Source of the DNA: Planctomycetaceae bacterium
GTDB taxonomy: Bacteria > Planctomycetota > Planctomycetia > Pirellulales > Pirellulaceae
DNA length: 64,000 nt
Direction of reading: 5' to 3'
Assembly: GCA_020638995.1 (NCBI GenBank)
Contig: JACKHM010000002.1
Coordinates: forward strand, 2,232,001-2,296,000
Part shown: positions 36,601 through 46,122 of the stretch, one piece after another
Numbering within the stretch: the stretch's first letter is position 1
Layout: each line of letters starts with the position of its first letter
Position numbers and translations under genes: made by a program
Notes under the pieces: model-generated
What the model was told of the DNA's origin: nothing
Databases searched by the model: none
The model's input: only the letters and a program-made list of their open reading frames with translations

Positions 36601-37216
36601 TAATTCAGATCCGTCAACCAGTACTGAGGCGTTCTGCAAGCCAACGCCTTCGCGCGACTGCAACTATGCAATTGATCGTGTCCCCGTAAGCACATACAGT
36701 GCCAAACCTCCACTTCAGGTGAAAACCGGATTTGTTCTGAGATTCCTCTTCGGTCATCCACAGCGGACGTGCCGATTCGCGCGCACACTTCGCACGAACG
36801 CACAGTTGAACACGTCGGGAGACCGAGACACAAGTTGCCGCGCTGTTTCGCGATTGATGCTCGATTCGAGAAACACACTGAACTAACACCGAAAGAATTC
36901 ATCGAAAGTCTGATGATGCAACGGGAGGACCGCGGACTTGCTGCCGCGATGGCCGAAGCGTTGGTCTCGGACGACATATTAGTGACACACAGACGATCTA
37001 CGCAAGTGCCTAGATCCTACATCGAGACAACTTTTCGAGACGAGAATCTTTCGTTGATCAAAAACGCGTAGCAACCTATCGAGCTCGATAAGGATTTGCT
37101 GACAGGCAGATTCGAGCGGCGATGGCGGTTACATATCTCTAAATGCGAAAGAGCTAGTCCCATCTGGAACTAGCTCTTCGCATAGCACTCACCGTTACAG
37201 AAAGATCTCTGGCAGT
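36601..37216. other. Intergenic region upstream of the oxidase operon
   Basis: This 616-base gap holds the promoter of the minus-strand oxidase operon on its left side and the end of the disrupted porin gene on its right. A 100-codon plus-strand ORF (36769-37071) and a 125-codon minus ORF (36600-36977) overlap here; neither shows a domain, SD or codon pattern that supports it. The terminator-like hairpin at 37148-37179 is listed separately. Confidence 0.45.
37148..37179 (-). terminator. Likely intrinsic terminator of the disrupted outer-membrane gene
   Basis: A 10-base perfect stem, aagagctagt at 37149-37158 pairing with actagctctt at 37169-37178, extended by partial pairing, with a 10-base loop. 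In the minus direction it lies about 40 bases after the stop of the porin-like gene and is followed by a short T-rich stretch (CTCTTTCGCATTT). Confidence 0.65.
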
Positions 37217-37730
37217 TTAGTAACGCAAGATGCAATCCACGGTCAATCGATTGTCGAGAATGTCGCGGCGCTGTGTCAGGGGAGCCTCCCACGCCACACC
37301 AACTTCCATCGAGTTGTCGCCTCGGGGCCGAGCCTTGACACCTATGGCTCCAGTGACGATGTCGTTTCCGGCCACTCCGGTGGATCCCAAGTTGAACAAA
37401 TCAAGTCCTTCAACACCCGGCGCCAAAGTTTGCTGTCCGGATTTCATCCAGTGGTACCAATTAACTTCGGCGAGCACGTAGAGATAGTCATTTAGCTGAC
37501 GGTCAAGGTGATTGGACCAATACCACACTTGACTCTCGGCGGTAGTATCCGCTGGCAAACGGAAACCGGAACCGCTGATCCAATGCCAATTGCAACCAAG
37601 CTGAGCTGCTGCACTGGCGTAGAGATGAAACTCGCCGTCCCCGTTGCCTTGCAGCGAGCGAGTGCTGCCAACGGGTAACTCATAAGAAGCACCAATACTC
37701 AGGAGTCGCTGGGCCTCATAGTCCGCTAGT

Positions 37731-39669
37731 CCTTAAACAAGCGAACGCCGCGGGCTCGTAGGGCGATTCGCGGCGCGCAGCGTTAGCGAAGCTCCGTCGC
37801 GGAGCGGCAAGTAATCGAATTGTGGTTGCTTCATTAGAGTTTGGCGGGGACGGTGGGAGGGTTGCTGAGTGGGGCGACGCGAGCGGACGTACTCGCGACT
37901 CTTGTGCGGCGCTGACGCGAGCCGCCGCGTAGCCGATTAACAGCGCCGACGGCGAATGGTCTCCAGCACGCGGAACAGGACTGGCTGCAGCGGCGACCAA
38001 CTGATGAATCGCACCATCACACGGCGACCGGTATGTGTCACCATGGCCGGTAGACGCATCAAGTAGTTCACAAACGTTTTGAACTCCATCCGTAGCACGC
38101 GCTGTTGTTGCGAACGCTGAGTGATTTGCTCGCTCGACGTTCCTGACGGCATGCCCCACAACGCCAACCACGCTTTGAGATTCCACGCCAAGCTGGTCAT
38201 CACCATGTAGGCCCAATTGCTCACCAGCGTGTGAACGGGTGTCGTCAGCGCACAAACGCCTCCTTTGAGTTGCGCGTTGAGGTTCTCTTGATCGCAACGG
38301 TCATTGGCGGAGAATACGATCTGTTGAGAAGTCGCCGTGCGATCGTTCGTGAGATAAAAGAAGTAGCGGTAGTCAGGGAATAGCTCGCCCTGTCCATCCC
38401 GGCGAATCAAGTTCTTCCGCACGATGATCAAACGATAAGTCTTGCGACACGCTGTGGGGCGATATTCCATTTCGGCGACATCCTCCGACTTCAACTTCAC
38501 GTTCTCGAACTGACGCTTTCGCACGATCCGCTCTTTGACCTTGCCGCGTTTGCGGCGGCGGTTCGTCTTGACCGTGTAGCGAGGCGCTCGCCGCAACTTT
38601 TTCCAAGCCTTGTCGGGAAGCTCGTCGGCCTGGATTTGCAAGGGAATCCTGGCATCCACGCCGAACACAAACGTCACGTGATCCTCGTCCCAGCGGTCCA
38701 AATGCTTGGTCTGCGTGAAGTCTGTATCGCCGCGCAGTCGGATGCGGCGGAAGCCTGCTCGCCGACAGACAGCGATCGCCTTGTCAGCTTCGGCGGCGGC
38801 ACCTTCGTGACTTGGTCGGTTACCGCTGCGATTCACAACCGACAGCACCTCGCCTGTATTCGCCAGCGAAACGACCAGCGGGTGATAACCCCACACGCCG
38901 TTGTAGGAGATATCGATGCCTTGCATCTTTTCGGCGCCGGTCTCGACCAACGTGCCGTCCATATCGATCTGTGCTTCTGCAAAGAACTCCGCGGGCTGGC
39001 GCTGCCAAACTTTGAGGCGCGTCTCATCGAAGACTTCCATCAAGGTGCGAACATCGTGTTCTTCAAATCTTCGGCAGAAGTCTCCGGCAGTGGTCGGATC
39101 AGGAGTCCGCCGTGCGCCCAATCCATCCAGATAGGCCTCGTCCGTGCGACGCAATTCCATGTCTTCCAAACACGTTCCATCACACAAGGCGTTATAGGCG
39201 AAGTTCAAGACATGATCCGATTCATGGTAAGGCTTGTGCCACTTCAATAACTGCAACCGTTGGTCGATCGCTTCAGCCAGTTGTAACTCGCGGACCAATT
39301 GGTGCATGACGGCCACGCCGCCATACGCGGTGCCACACTGACGTTCGCCCATCACGCACTGCACGTTCGCGCCTTGCAGCACGGGCCGTTCACCACTGAG
39401 GCCGTCATTCGGCTCCCGGTGTTGCTTGTCGAGTCGCCGGGCAATTCGTCGCTGACGCCGTTGCCACTGCTTCCGCCAAGCTTCGTGACAACGAGCGCCG
39501 TGCTTGCGAGAACCGGCTGCGGGGCGTATCCTCGTGTTCACTCGAAAGTCCTCCATAACTGGCGAGTCGCGGAAACGGCACCACACCAGAATCACGCGAT
39601 TCGCTGGGGATTTTCGAGTATTTTTATGCGCTAACCGCGAATCGTGCAGGGGGCTTCGCTTGTTTAAGG
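37731..39669. mobile_element. Intact IS1380-family insertion sequence
   Basis: A 1939-base element with terminal inverted repeats CCTTAAACAAGCGAA (15 identical bases at each end). It is flanked by 6-base direct repeats GCTAGT at 37725-37730 and 39670-39675, the duplicated target. It carries one full-length transposase on the minus strand. The element is inserted inside the reading frame of an outer-membrane protein gene, and the flanks rejoin in frame. Identical ends and perfect target duplication suggest a recent insertion. The left 200 bases between the IR and the transposase end appear non-coding. Confidence 0.96.
37937..39556 (-). CDS. IS1380-family transposase
   Basis: A 539-residue transposase from ATG 39556 (the frame opens at 39595). 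Family features are the IDMDGTLVETGAEKMQGIDISY DDE core block (split), the RGDTDFTQTKHLDRW second acidic motif, and a late NDRCDQENLNAQLKGGVCAL block with the Glu of the triad. Basic stretches at the N-terminus (WRKQWQRRQRRIARRLDKQ) suit DNA binding. It sits in the middle of an intact element and has no visible frameshift, so it is likely functional. It mobilises the element by cut-and-paste. Confidence 0.95.
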   Translation of the reverse strand: MEDFRVNTRIRPAAGSRKHGARCHEAWRKQWQRRQRRIARRLDKQHREPNDGLSGERPVLQGANVQCVMGERQCGTAYGGVAVMHQLVRELQLAEAIDQRLQLLKWHKPYHESDHVLNFAYNALCDGTCLEDMELRRTDEAYLDGLGARRTPDPTTAGDFCRRFEEHDVRTLMEVFDETRLKVWQRQPAEFFAEAQIDMDGTLVETGAEKMQGIDISYNGVWGYHPLVVSLANTGEVLSVVNRSGNRPSHEGAAAEADKAIAVCRRAGFRRIRLRGDTDFTQTKHLDRWDEDHVTFVFGVDARIPLQIQADELPDKAWKKLRRAPRYTVKTNRRRKRGKVKERIVRKRQFENVKLKSEDVAEMEYRPTACRKTYRLIIVRKNLIRRDGQGELFPDYRYFFYLTNDRTATSQQIVFSANDRCDQENLNAQLKGGVCALTTPVHTLVSNWAYMVMTSLAWNLKAWLALWGMPSGTSSEQITQRSQQQRVLRMEFKTFVNYLMRLPAMVTHTGRRVMVRFISWSPLQPVLFRVLETIRRRRC

Positions 39670-40172
39670 GCTAGTACCGCATACTTCAAACCCATCGCGA
39701 CGTCTGCCCAGCCATCTTGAACTAGTGGATTCTGGGAAACAATGTAGCCATCTTTATCCGCAACAATCGACAGTCGATCAGTCAATGCCGCCTGAACTTG
39801 TACGGCATAGAGCTGTGCATCGTTTCCGCCAGCGGCGAGTGGAATCTTTTGCTGTATGAACAGCACCTTGGCCTCGGTCTGAATCCGCGGGTCCTCGAAG
39901 AAAACCGGATTGGTCATCGGGCTGATGAAGCTACTGAAGCAACTGCTGGTCGGTTTGATCAATCCACCCAGAAGTCCGGATTTGCAACTGCACGCCGATT
40001 TGCCACACCCGCCTTTGCATTCATCATCTCCCGCATATGCGAAGGACGCCAAAACCGGTTCCATTCCATTCACGACCGGCTCGCCATTAAAACCATCGTC
40101 GCCAAAGGTGCGAGTGACAGGTGATCCTAGAACCGCCAGCGCAATGGCCGCCACTAATACTTGAAGTTTCAT

Positions 40173-40467
40173 GTTCGTCCTCAAATTCATTGAACCCGGC
40201 GTACTCCACGGCATTCGAGCCGCCTCGATCGCCGGTTGGTATTGGAAGCCTAATACAAAACTCAAAATCGGCGCAACTGTCCGACTTCGTGAACTGCCTG
40301 GCTGCTGCCCGAATAGTTTGCCCATCAGGAACACACAATCACGGTTCGCACACCTTCGGCGCGCGAATACGCTCGAATCGCGAGTAGAAAACACTCTTAA
40401 CGCGCGCGGCATCGCGATGCGAGATGTACGCTAATTGCGAGCAAACCTAGCGATAAACTCTGGCGTT
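40173..40467. other. Intergenic region
   Basis: The gap of 295 bases between the SGNH gene and the disrupted porin gene, both minus strand, should carry the porin promoter. A 12-base perfect palindrome gcatcgcgatgc lies at 40409-40420. No ORF or RNA gene was supported. Confidence 0.4.
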
Positions 40468-41229
40468 CTAAGGCAGAGTCTCCAGGACCGAGTCGAGGTA
40501 CTGTCTCATCGCGGGATCGAGGCTCTCAAATCCTGCTAGTGATTTCGGCTGCCCCAGGGCGTGGCGCATCGCGTTATGCATCAGGTAACGACCGCTGTCC
40601 AACTTCATGTGAATCGCATCGCGGTGCAAATCCACGACATCCTGCAGAGGAATCGAAGCAACCTTTTGTGCTGCGATGTCATCGGCAATCTTGGCCAGCA
40701 GATCGATCGCATGGGTCTGACGGAACTGACGATCCGGATACTGCAATCGCAATTCGCCAAGCAACGCTTCAAAGTATGCACGACTATGTGACATGGGCCC
40801 CGCTGCATCTTGCTTTGCGTACTCTTCGGCCCGTGTCCCTGCGCGAGCCCAACCGGTGTGGATCACGAAGATCGCCTTCGGTTGCAACACCAGCCAGCGT
40901 GAAATTACGGCCAGATCCTCATCGAGCGTCGTGCCATAGTGCGGCTGGACCGAGACGATGTCGTACTGTTTGTCCTCAAATGCCTGAGTCCACAGTGTGG
41001 ACGTTTTCACGCAAGGACTCTCCGGATGTTCGAATATGTACGGCAAGCTCTTGCCACAATCGACGTGCCACTGGACGTCACCATCCAGCTTTGACGGTAC
41101 CGTGTCCCAGGTGAGTGAATTGCCGATCAAGTAATAACTTGTCGAATCCTCATCGGCAGCAAGCACATCTCCGAGAGCTAATGACAGGGAGACAACGAAC
41201 AAACTCAGCAGAATGGAATGTGGCTTCAT
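40468..41229 (-). CDS. Secreted SGNH-hydrolase-like protein
   Basis: A 253-residue exported protein with a signal peptide ending near VLAAD. The GDS-like block YYLIGNSLTWD puts the candidate nucleophile at S38. The late block DLHRDAIHM has the Asp-x-x-His of the SGNH catalytic pair. A central block YDIVSVQPHYG fits the fold. Family members deacetylate or hydrolyse esters on polysaccharides. It lies downstream of the sulfatase with 16 bases between, suggesting co-transcription and a role in sulfated or acetylated glycan breakdown. Confidence 0.87.
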   Translation of the reverse strand: MKPHSILLSLFVVSLSLALGDVLAADEDSTSYYLIGNSLTWDTVPSKLDGDVQWHVDCGKSLPYIFEHPESPCVKTSTLWTQAFEDKQYDIVSVQPHYGTTLDEDLAVISRWLVLQPKAIFVIHTGWARAGTRAEEYAKQDAAGPMSHSRAYFEALLGELRLQYPDRQFRQTHAIDLLAKIADDIAAQKVASIPLQDVVDLHRDAIHMKLDSGRYLMHNAMRHALGQPKSLAGFESLDPAMRQYLDSVLETLP

Positions 41230-41245
41230 GGCATGCTTTCTACCG

Positions 41246-42748
41246 CTAGTCGATTGGTCGCAGTGGAAACTTTTCAGACGGCGTATGTTCCCGAGCCATC
41301 AACTTCGCGAGTCTCTCGACGATTTCCGGATGCTCAGCCGCAACGTCGTGCTGCTCGCCGATATCCTCTGCGATGTTATATAACTCAATCTCAAGATTTC
41401 CCTTTGTCATGTCCTGACGTACGGCTTTCCAATCGCCGACGCGAATCGTCTGCTGACCGCCGTAGCTAGGAAACTCGCGGTAGAGCAAAGGGCGAGGTTC
41501 CTGGCTTTTGCCGATCAAAGTCGGCAGGAGGCTGATGCCGTCGATGTCCGATGGCGTCGCATCTGCCGCTCCTACGACCTCCATTAACGTCGGCATCCAG
41601 TCTTCAAAACCGCTTACTCGGTCGCTGCTCGTTCCCGCCGCGACGCGACCGGGAAATCGAACAAGCGTCGGCACTCGAACACCACCCTCGTAAAGCGACC
41701 CTTTCAAACCACGGAGTTCACCGACACTGGCAAAGAACTCGTAGTCAACTTCGTCACCCAGGTGAGTCGTTCCATTATCTGAACTGAAGATGACAATTGT
41801 GTTGTCGGCAAGCTTTAGGTCGTCAAGCAAATTCAATAGGTTTCCGATGTAGCGATCCATTCGTGAAATCATCGCGGCATAGGCCGCTCGAGGCGTGAAG
41901 TGCGGCGTATAGCCGTATCCTTCGCCACGCGTGAAGGGTGGATCTTTCCAACCTAGCGTGAGATACGGCTTAAGTTCTTCGTCGGGCACATGCAAGGCAA
42001 CGTGCGGGATGATCGTGGGATAATACAAGAAGAAAGGCTTGTCTTTGTTGGCGCGAACGAACTCCAGCACTTGCGCGTTGATCCTATCCGGCGCATAATC
42101 CTGCCCCTTGAACTCATCGTAGCTCGTTGGGTTCGCAGGATCGGCGTCCTTGGCGAGACTTGCATGTCCAGGAACAGGCGGCTTGTTGTTGAGTTCGATG
42201 TGCTTGTCATCGTTCCAGAGATAAGACGGATAGTAGCTGTGCGCGTGGCTTTGGCAATTGAATCCAAAGAACCGGTTGAAGCCTTGTACGAGCGGACGCC
42301 CCGTCGACTCCGGTCCGCCGAGGCCCCACTTGCCGAAAGCACCGGTTACATAACCCTGCTGCTGTAGCAACTCGGCGATTGTGACTTCGCTGTCCGGGAT
42401 TGGCCATTGACCTTCGGGAGGCGTCGAGGCGTTATTGCGAACGAAGGCATGCCCTGGATGCTTGCCGGTCATCAACACACATCGCGAGGGAGCACAGACA
42501 GCATTGCCACAATAATGCTGAGTTAACCGCATTCCTTGGCTCGCAAGTCTGTCGAGATTCGGCGTTCGAATCAGCTTTTGGCCAAAGCTGCCCAATTCGC
42601 GATACCCGAGGTCATCGGCCAGAATGAATACGATGTTCGGCTTGCGAACTTCAGCCGCGAAAGCAGCGCTGGTTCCCAAGGTACAGAACAGAATGCCGAC
42701 AATGGCGATCGACAGGACCGAGATATATTTCACGGAGCGACTCCTCAT
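41246..42748 (-). CDS. Secreted FGly-dependent sulfatase (arylsulfatase type)
   Basis: A 500-residue sulfatase with a signal peptide (residues 1-32). Metal-binding FILADDLGYRELGSFG and the FGly motif C85-A-P-S-R (VCAPSRCVLMTGKHPG) are present; so are GKWGLG and IVIFSSDNGTTH. It differs from the 20757 sulfatase, which carries C-W-P-T-R. Together with the SGNH gene just downstream it may release sulfate and acyl groups from marine polysaccharides, an inference. It belongs to the same strand as serA and serC upstream but lies 289 bases away. Confidence 0.95.
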   Translation of the reverse strand: MRSRSVKYISVLSIAIVGILFCTLGTSAAFAAEVRKPNIVFILADDLGYRELGSFGQKLIRTPNLDRLASQGMRLTQHYCGNAVCAPSRCVLMTGKHPGHAFVRNNASTPPEGQWPIPDSEVTIAELLQQQGYVTGAFGKWGLGGPESTGRPLVQGFNRFFGFNCQSHAHSYYPSYLWNDDKHIELNNKPPVPGHASLAKDADPANPTSYDEFKGQDYAPDRINAQVLEFVRANKDKPFFLYYPTIIPHVALHVPDEELKPYLTLGWKDPPFTRGEGYGYTPHFTPRAAYAAMISRMDRYIGNLLNLLDDLKLADNTIVIFSSDNGTTHLGDEVDYEFFASVGELRGLKGSLYEGGVRVPTLVRFPGRVAAGTSSDRVSGFEDWMPTLMEVVGAADATPSDIDGISLLPTLIGKSQEPRPLLYREFPSYGGQQTIRVGDWKAVRQDMTKGNLEIELYNIAEDIGEQHDVAAEHPEIVERLAKLMAREHTPSEKFPLRPID

Positions 42749-42973
42749 AGATGCTGACCCATGACTTGTTCCAACGAACGGAAGATGTCAGTTTACGCCA
42801 CTGGTCCGCCGATTGCTATGTTCGTGCGATGAACGCGGGACCAGTGTCCTATTCCAGGTGCATAAGCTGGCTCGACCGGACGCAGACCAATCAGGAGCTT
42901 CGGAATAGATCAACTGCGCAAATACCGGACCGCCATTCGCCCGAATCAGAAAACATCCAAGGTCCATAACTGG

Positions 42974-42994
42974 TTATCACTTGCCAAGTGATAA
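42974..42994. terminator. Perfect short hairpin downstream of serA
   Basis: ttatcactt, loop gcc, aagtgataa: nine paired bases with a three-base loop, 43 bases after the serA stop (minus strand). There is no U-run, so it may be a non-canonical terminator, a stability element or a regulator-binding palindrome for the sulfatase operon that follows. Confidence 0.5.
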
Positions 42995-43037
42995 GCCCGC
43001 GACGAGTGGTCCATTGCCCGCGTCGCATCGCCGAATG

Positions 43038-44675
43038 TTACGCCTGCAACCAAGCAGGCCCATCACCTGCTGGCGGTAGCTGAATGACCTTCACACGATG
43101 CACGGACGGATGCTGCAACACGGCATCGATCGCTTCCTGGGGTGGGACCTCGTCGAGGTTCAACACACCAATTGCGGCTCCGCCCGGTCCAGATCCGGCA
43201 CGACCGACTGCCATTTGCGCGATATTGACGTTGTGTTTTCCAAACGTCGTGCCTACGGCCCCGATAATGCCGGGAACATCATCGTGTGTGAAGACGAAAA
43301 GAATACCGTCCAAGTAAGACTCTAATCGATGTTCGCCCAGAAGGATCAACCGCGGCATGTTGTTGCCGAATAGCGTGCCGGCGGCGTTGTAGGTCTGGCC
43401 GTCGCAAACGACTTCGGCGGTTACGGATGAACTAAATGCACCCATCTCGCTGCGTGATTCCGCAACCAGATCAATTCCTCGCTCGCGTAGCAACACTTCC
43501 GCATTGACGATGTTCACTTCCTCGTCGAGCGCGCGCTCTAGCAGGCCAGCACAAAACGCGGCAGTGAGCAAACGCGTGTCTTTCTTGGTGACTTCGCCGC
43601 GATAATGCAATTTGCATTGCGACGCGCCACCGGGATTCCATTGCGCGAGCAACACACCCAAACGATAGGCCACATCGAGATAGCCTCTCATCGATTGCAG
43701 CGTTTTTGGATCGAGCGTCGCAGCGTTCACGGCATGACGAACTTCGCCGTTCAAAAGATAGTTGAGCATCAACTCGACGGCTTCGACCGCAACTTGCGTT
43801 TGCGCTTCTTCCGTGCTCGCACCGAGATGTGGCGTGGCGAGCACACCGGGCGTCTTAAACAAGGGGCTGTCAGTGCATGGCTCGTTCTCGTAGACGTCGA
43901 GCGCGACACCAGCCAGTTTGCCGCTGGTCAGACCGTCCAGCAAAGCTTGCTCGTTGTAAATGCCACCGCGGGCACAGTTAATCAGTCTCGCCCCCGACTT
44001 CAACAAGCCCAGCGATTCCTTGTCAATCAAGTTACGGGTATGTTCGTTCAAGGGCGTGTGTACAGTCAGATAGTCAACTCGCGGCAACATCGCAGGGACG
44101 TTATCGACGTGCTCGATCCCCATCTTCGCAGCCTGCTCGGCGGAGACAAACGGATCGAAACCGATCACTCGCATCTGAAACGCGAGCGCGCGTTTAGCGA
44201 CTTCCTGCCCGATGCGTCCCAGCCCGACGACGCCAAGGGTCTTATCGGCCAACTGAGAACCCATGTATGAGTTACGGTCCCACCGGCCTTCAACCAGGCT
44301 CTGATGCGCCGGAGCGATATTTCGCGAGAGGGCCAACATCAATGCAAAAGCATGTTCAGCGGTACTGAGCGTATTGCCAGTGGGCGTATTCATCACGACG
44401 ATGCCATGACGTGTTGCAGCCACTTTGTCGATGTTGTCCGTGCCGACGCCGGCTCGAGCGATTGCCTTTAAGCGGCGATTGCCTTCAAGCGACTCAGCGG
44501 TAATCTTCACGCCGCTGCGGCAAATGGCGCCATCGTATTCCGCCAGCGCGGCTTGCAGATCAGCGCCCTTCAAGCCAGTTCGCACGTCGAATTCAACGCC
44601 CTCTGCTCGTTCGAGTAGCGTAAGGCCCTCGGTTGCCAGCTTGTCGAGGACAATAATCCGGATCGGCGAAGCCAT
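43038..44675 (-). CDS. serA: D-3-phosphoglycerate dehydrogenase
   Basis: A 545-residue long-form SerA. The N-terminal substrate-binding part begins SPIRIIVLDKLATEGL. NAD binding is shown by VVGLGRIGQEVAKRA, and the catalytic region contains RGGIYNEQALLDGL and an HLGAST block near residue 285. An intervening ASB domain precedes a C-terminal ACT domain (FVFTHDDVPGIIGAVGTTFG), which commonly binds serine for feedback control. It oxidises 3-phosphoglycerate in the first committed step of serine synthesis. It lies 27 bases after serC. Confidence 0.98.
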   Translation of the reverse strand: MASPIRIIVLDKLATEGLTLLERAEGVEFDVRTGLKGADLQAALAEYDGAICRSGVKITAESLEGNRRLKAIARAGVGTDNIDKVAATRHGIVVMNTPTGNTLSTAEHAFALMLALSRNIAPAHQSLVEGRWDRNSYMGSQLADKTLGVVGLGRIGQEVAKRALAFQMRVIGFDPFVSAEQAAKMGIEHVDNVPAMLPRVDYLTVHTPLNEHTRNLIDKESLGLLKSGARLINCARGGIYNEQALLDGLTSGKLAGVALDVYENEPCTDSPLFKTPGVLATPHLGASTEEAQTQVAVEAVELMLNYLLNGEVRHAVNAATLDPKTLQSMRGYLDVAYRLGVLLAQWNPGGASQCKLHYRGEVTKKDTRLLTAAFCAGLLERALDEEVNIVNAEVLLRERGIDLVAESRSEMGAFSSSVTAEVVCDGQTYNAAGTLFGNNMPRLILLGEHRLESYLDGILFVFTHDDVPGIIGAVGTTFGKHNVNIAQMAVGRAGSGPGGAAIGVLNLDEVPPQEAIDAVLQHPSVHRVKVIQLPPAGDGPAWLQA

Positions 44676-44702
44676 TCTTCAATCCTTTACGACGTTGATG
44701 CT

Positions 44703-45812
44703 TCAGTGGGCGTGGCGGTTGCGAAAATCGATCATCAGATCACGAAGTGCTTCCACGCCTTCGATGGGCATGGCGTTATAGATCGAAGCACGTATCCCGC
44801 CGACGCTGCGATGGCCGCCGAGCGAATCCAGTTGATGCTTGGCAGCTTCTTCGATGAATTCCTTGGTCAACTCGTCGCTGGGCAGACGAAACGTGACATT
44901 CATCAGCGAACGATCACTGACTTGGGCATGTCCTTGATAGAAGTCAGGACTTGCGTCCAAAACGTCATACAGCAACTTGGCCTTGTCGCGATTACGCTGG
45001 TACATGTTGGCCAATCCGCCAACTTCCTCCTGCAACCACTTTGCGACGAGGCCGACCATATAGATGCCAAACGTCGGCGGCGTATTATACATGGATCCGG
45101 CTTCGTAGTGGGACTTGTAGTTCAAGTAACCCGGTAGCGAGTCGTCGCTTCTGTCCAGCAAGTCGTCACGAATGATGACCACCGTTACGCCCGCCGGTCC
45201 AGCGTTCTTCTGAGCACAGGCATAGATCATGCCATAGCGGCGGACATCCACAGGCCGGTGCATAAAGTCCGAAGACATGTCCGAGATAAAAACGGATGCG
45301 TCGCGATCCGGGTCACTCGAAAACTGAATGCCCTGAATCGTTTCGTTAGAGGTCAGATGCACGTAGGCAGAATCGCCGTAATCTAATTTATTGAGGTCTG
45401 GCAGCCGGTCGTAGTTCGATTCCCTGCCATCCCACAAAACTCGCGTCTCGCCTTCGCGTTTGGCCTCCTGGATGGCATAGTTACCCCACGATCCCGCCAC
45501 TACATATTCCGCTGGCTTGCCGGTTCCACGCATCAAGTTCATCGGCACCATCGAGAATTGCAATCGCGAACCGCCTTGCAGAAAGAGAACTTTGTAGTTC
45601 TGAGGGATCGCGAGCAGATCTCGCAAGCGGCTCTCGGCATCATCCATGATCGCAATGAACTGCTTGCTGCGGTGGCTGATTTCGAGAATCGATGCCCCGC
45701 ATCCCGGCAGCGACAAAAGATCCCGCTGTGCCTCTTCGAGGACAGGCACGGGCAAAACTGCCGGCCCAGCAGAGAAGTTGTAGACTCGATCAACAACCGT
45801 GTTCGTACTCAT
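44703..45812 (-). CDS. serC: Phosphoserine aminotransferase
   Basis: A 369-residue class V aminotransferase from ATG 45812, preceded by SD GAGGA; the frame continues to 45833. Diagnostic blocks are YNFSAGPAVLP near the start, the substrate-binding LFLQGGSRLQF and SDMSSDF, and the PLP-lysine region YACAQKNAGPAGVTVV with the lysine in AQKN. The C-terminal LGGHRSVGGIRASIYNAMP is typical. It converts 3-phosphohydroxypyruvate to phosphoserine, the second serine step, directly upstream of serA. Confidence 0.98.
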   Translation of the reverse strand: MSTNTVVDRVYNFSAGPAVLPVPVLEEAQRDLLSLPGCGASILEISHRSKQFIAIMDDAESRLRDLLAIPQNYKVLFLQGGSRLQFSMVPMNLMRGTGKPAEYVVAGSWGNYAIQEAKREGETRVLWDGRESNYDRLPDLNKLDYGDSAYVHLTSNETIQGIQFSSDPDRDASVFISDMSSDFMHRPVDVRRYGMIYACAQKNAGPAGVTVVIIRDDLLDRSDDSLPGYLNYKSHYEAGSMYNTPPTFGIYMVGLVAKWLQEEVGGLANMYQRNRDKAKLLYDVLDASPDFYQGHAQVSDRSLMNVTFRLPSDELTKEFIEEAAKHQLDSLGGHRSVGGIRASIYNAMPIEGVEALRDLMIDFRNRHAH

Positions 45813-46122
45813 ATTCGTCCTCAACGGAGACAAATTCGTCCACGAAAGGGCATCGGCCTAGTCGCGAAACTGGGGACAAGCGAGATCGGCGATTTTACGC
45901 TTCGATACCACTTCTGGGAATGTGGGGAGGTGTTGCAAGGTTGCAGGTCCCGGGCCGATCGTAAAGAATAGCCGTCAGGAGAATAGGTGTGGTAATCATT
46001 GAGGACTTCCTCGCGGGGCGGCAAGTTTTTGCACGCCCACCGCGCACAGCATTTCTGCCAGCCCGTGCTCCGTATGTCGTGTAGAAGCTAAAGACCGGTA
46101 CTAACAGTTGATTGATTTGGCA
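45813..46122. other. Divergent intergenic region
   Basis: A 310-base gap between serC (minus) and the protein kinase gene (plus). It should contain both promoters. No riboswitch-like structure, RNA gene or supported ORF was seen. Confidence 0.45.

Larger units (their letters stand above)
37217..40172 (-). pseudogene. Outer-membrane protein gene split by an IS1380 element
   Basis: The 5' part (ATG 40172 to 39670) begins MKLQVLVAAIALAVLGS, a signal peptide, then a Cys-rich stretch with CKGGCGKSACSCKSG. It continues in a beta-rich pattern up to GLKYAVL. The 3' part (37730 to 37217) continues DYEAQRLLSIGASYELPVGS and ends LDNRLTVDCILRY, a typical outer-membrane C-terminus ending in an aromatic. 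Removing 37731-39669 plus one copy of the 6-base duplication leaves 1011 bases, exactly 337 codons, with no internal stop. The reconstructed 336-residue protein resembles MetA-pathway/transporter-type porins. It is inactive unless the element excises. Confidence 0.93.

Noticed and set aside
36769..37071. A 100-codon plus-strand frame upstream of the oxidase operon
   Set aside because: No SD, no family resemblance and overlap with the likely oxidase promoter; left as an intergenic note.
37725..39675. Larger composite transposon with cargo
   Set aside because: Ends, duplication and the single transposase define a simple IS with no cargo gene.
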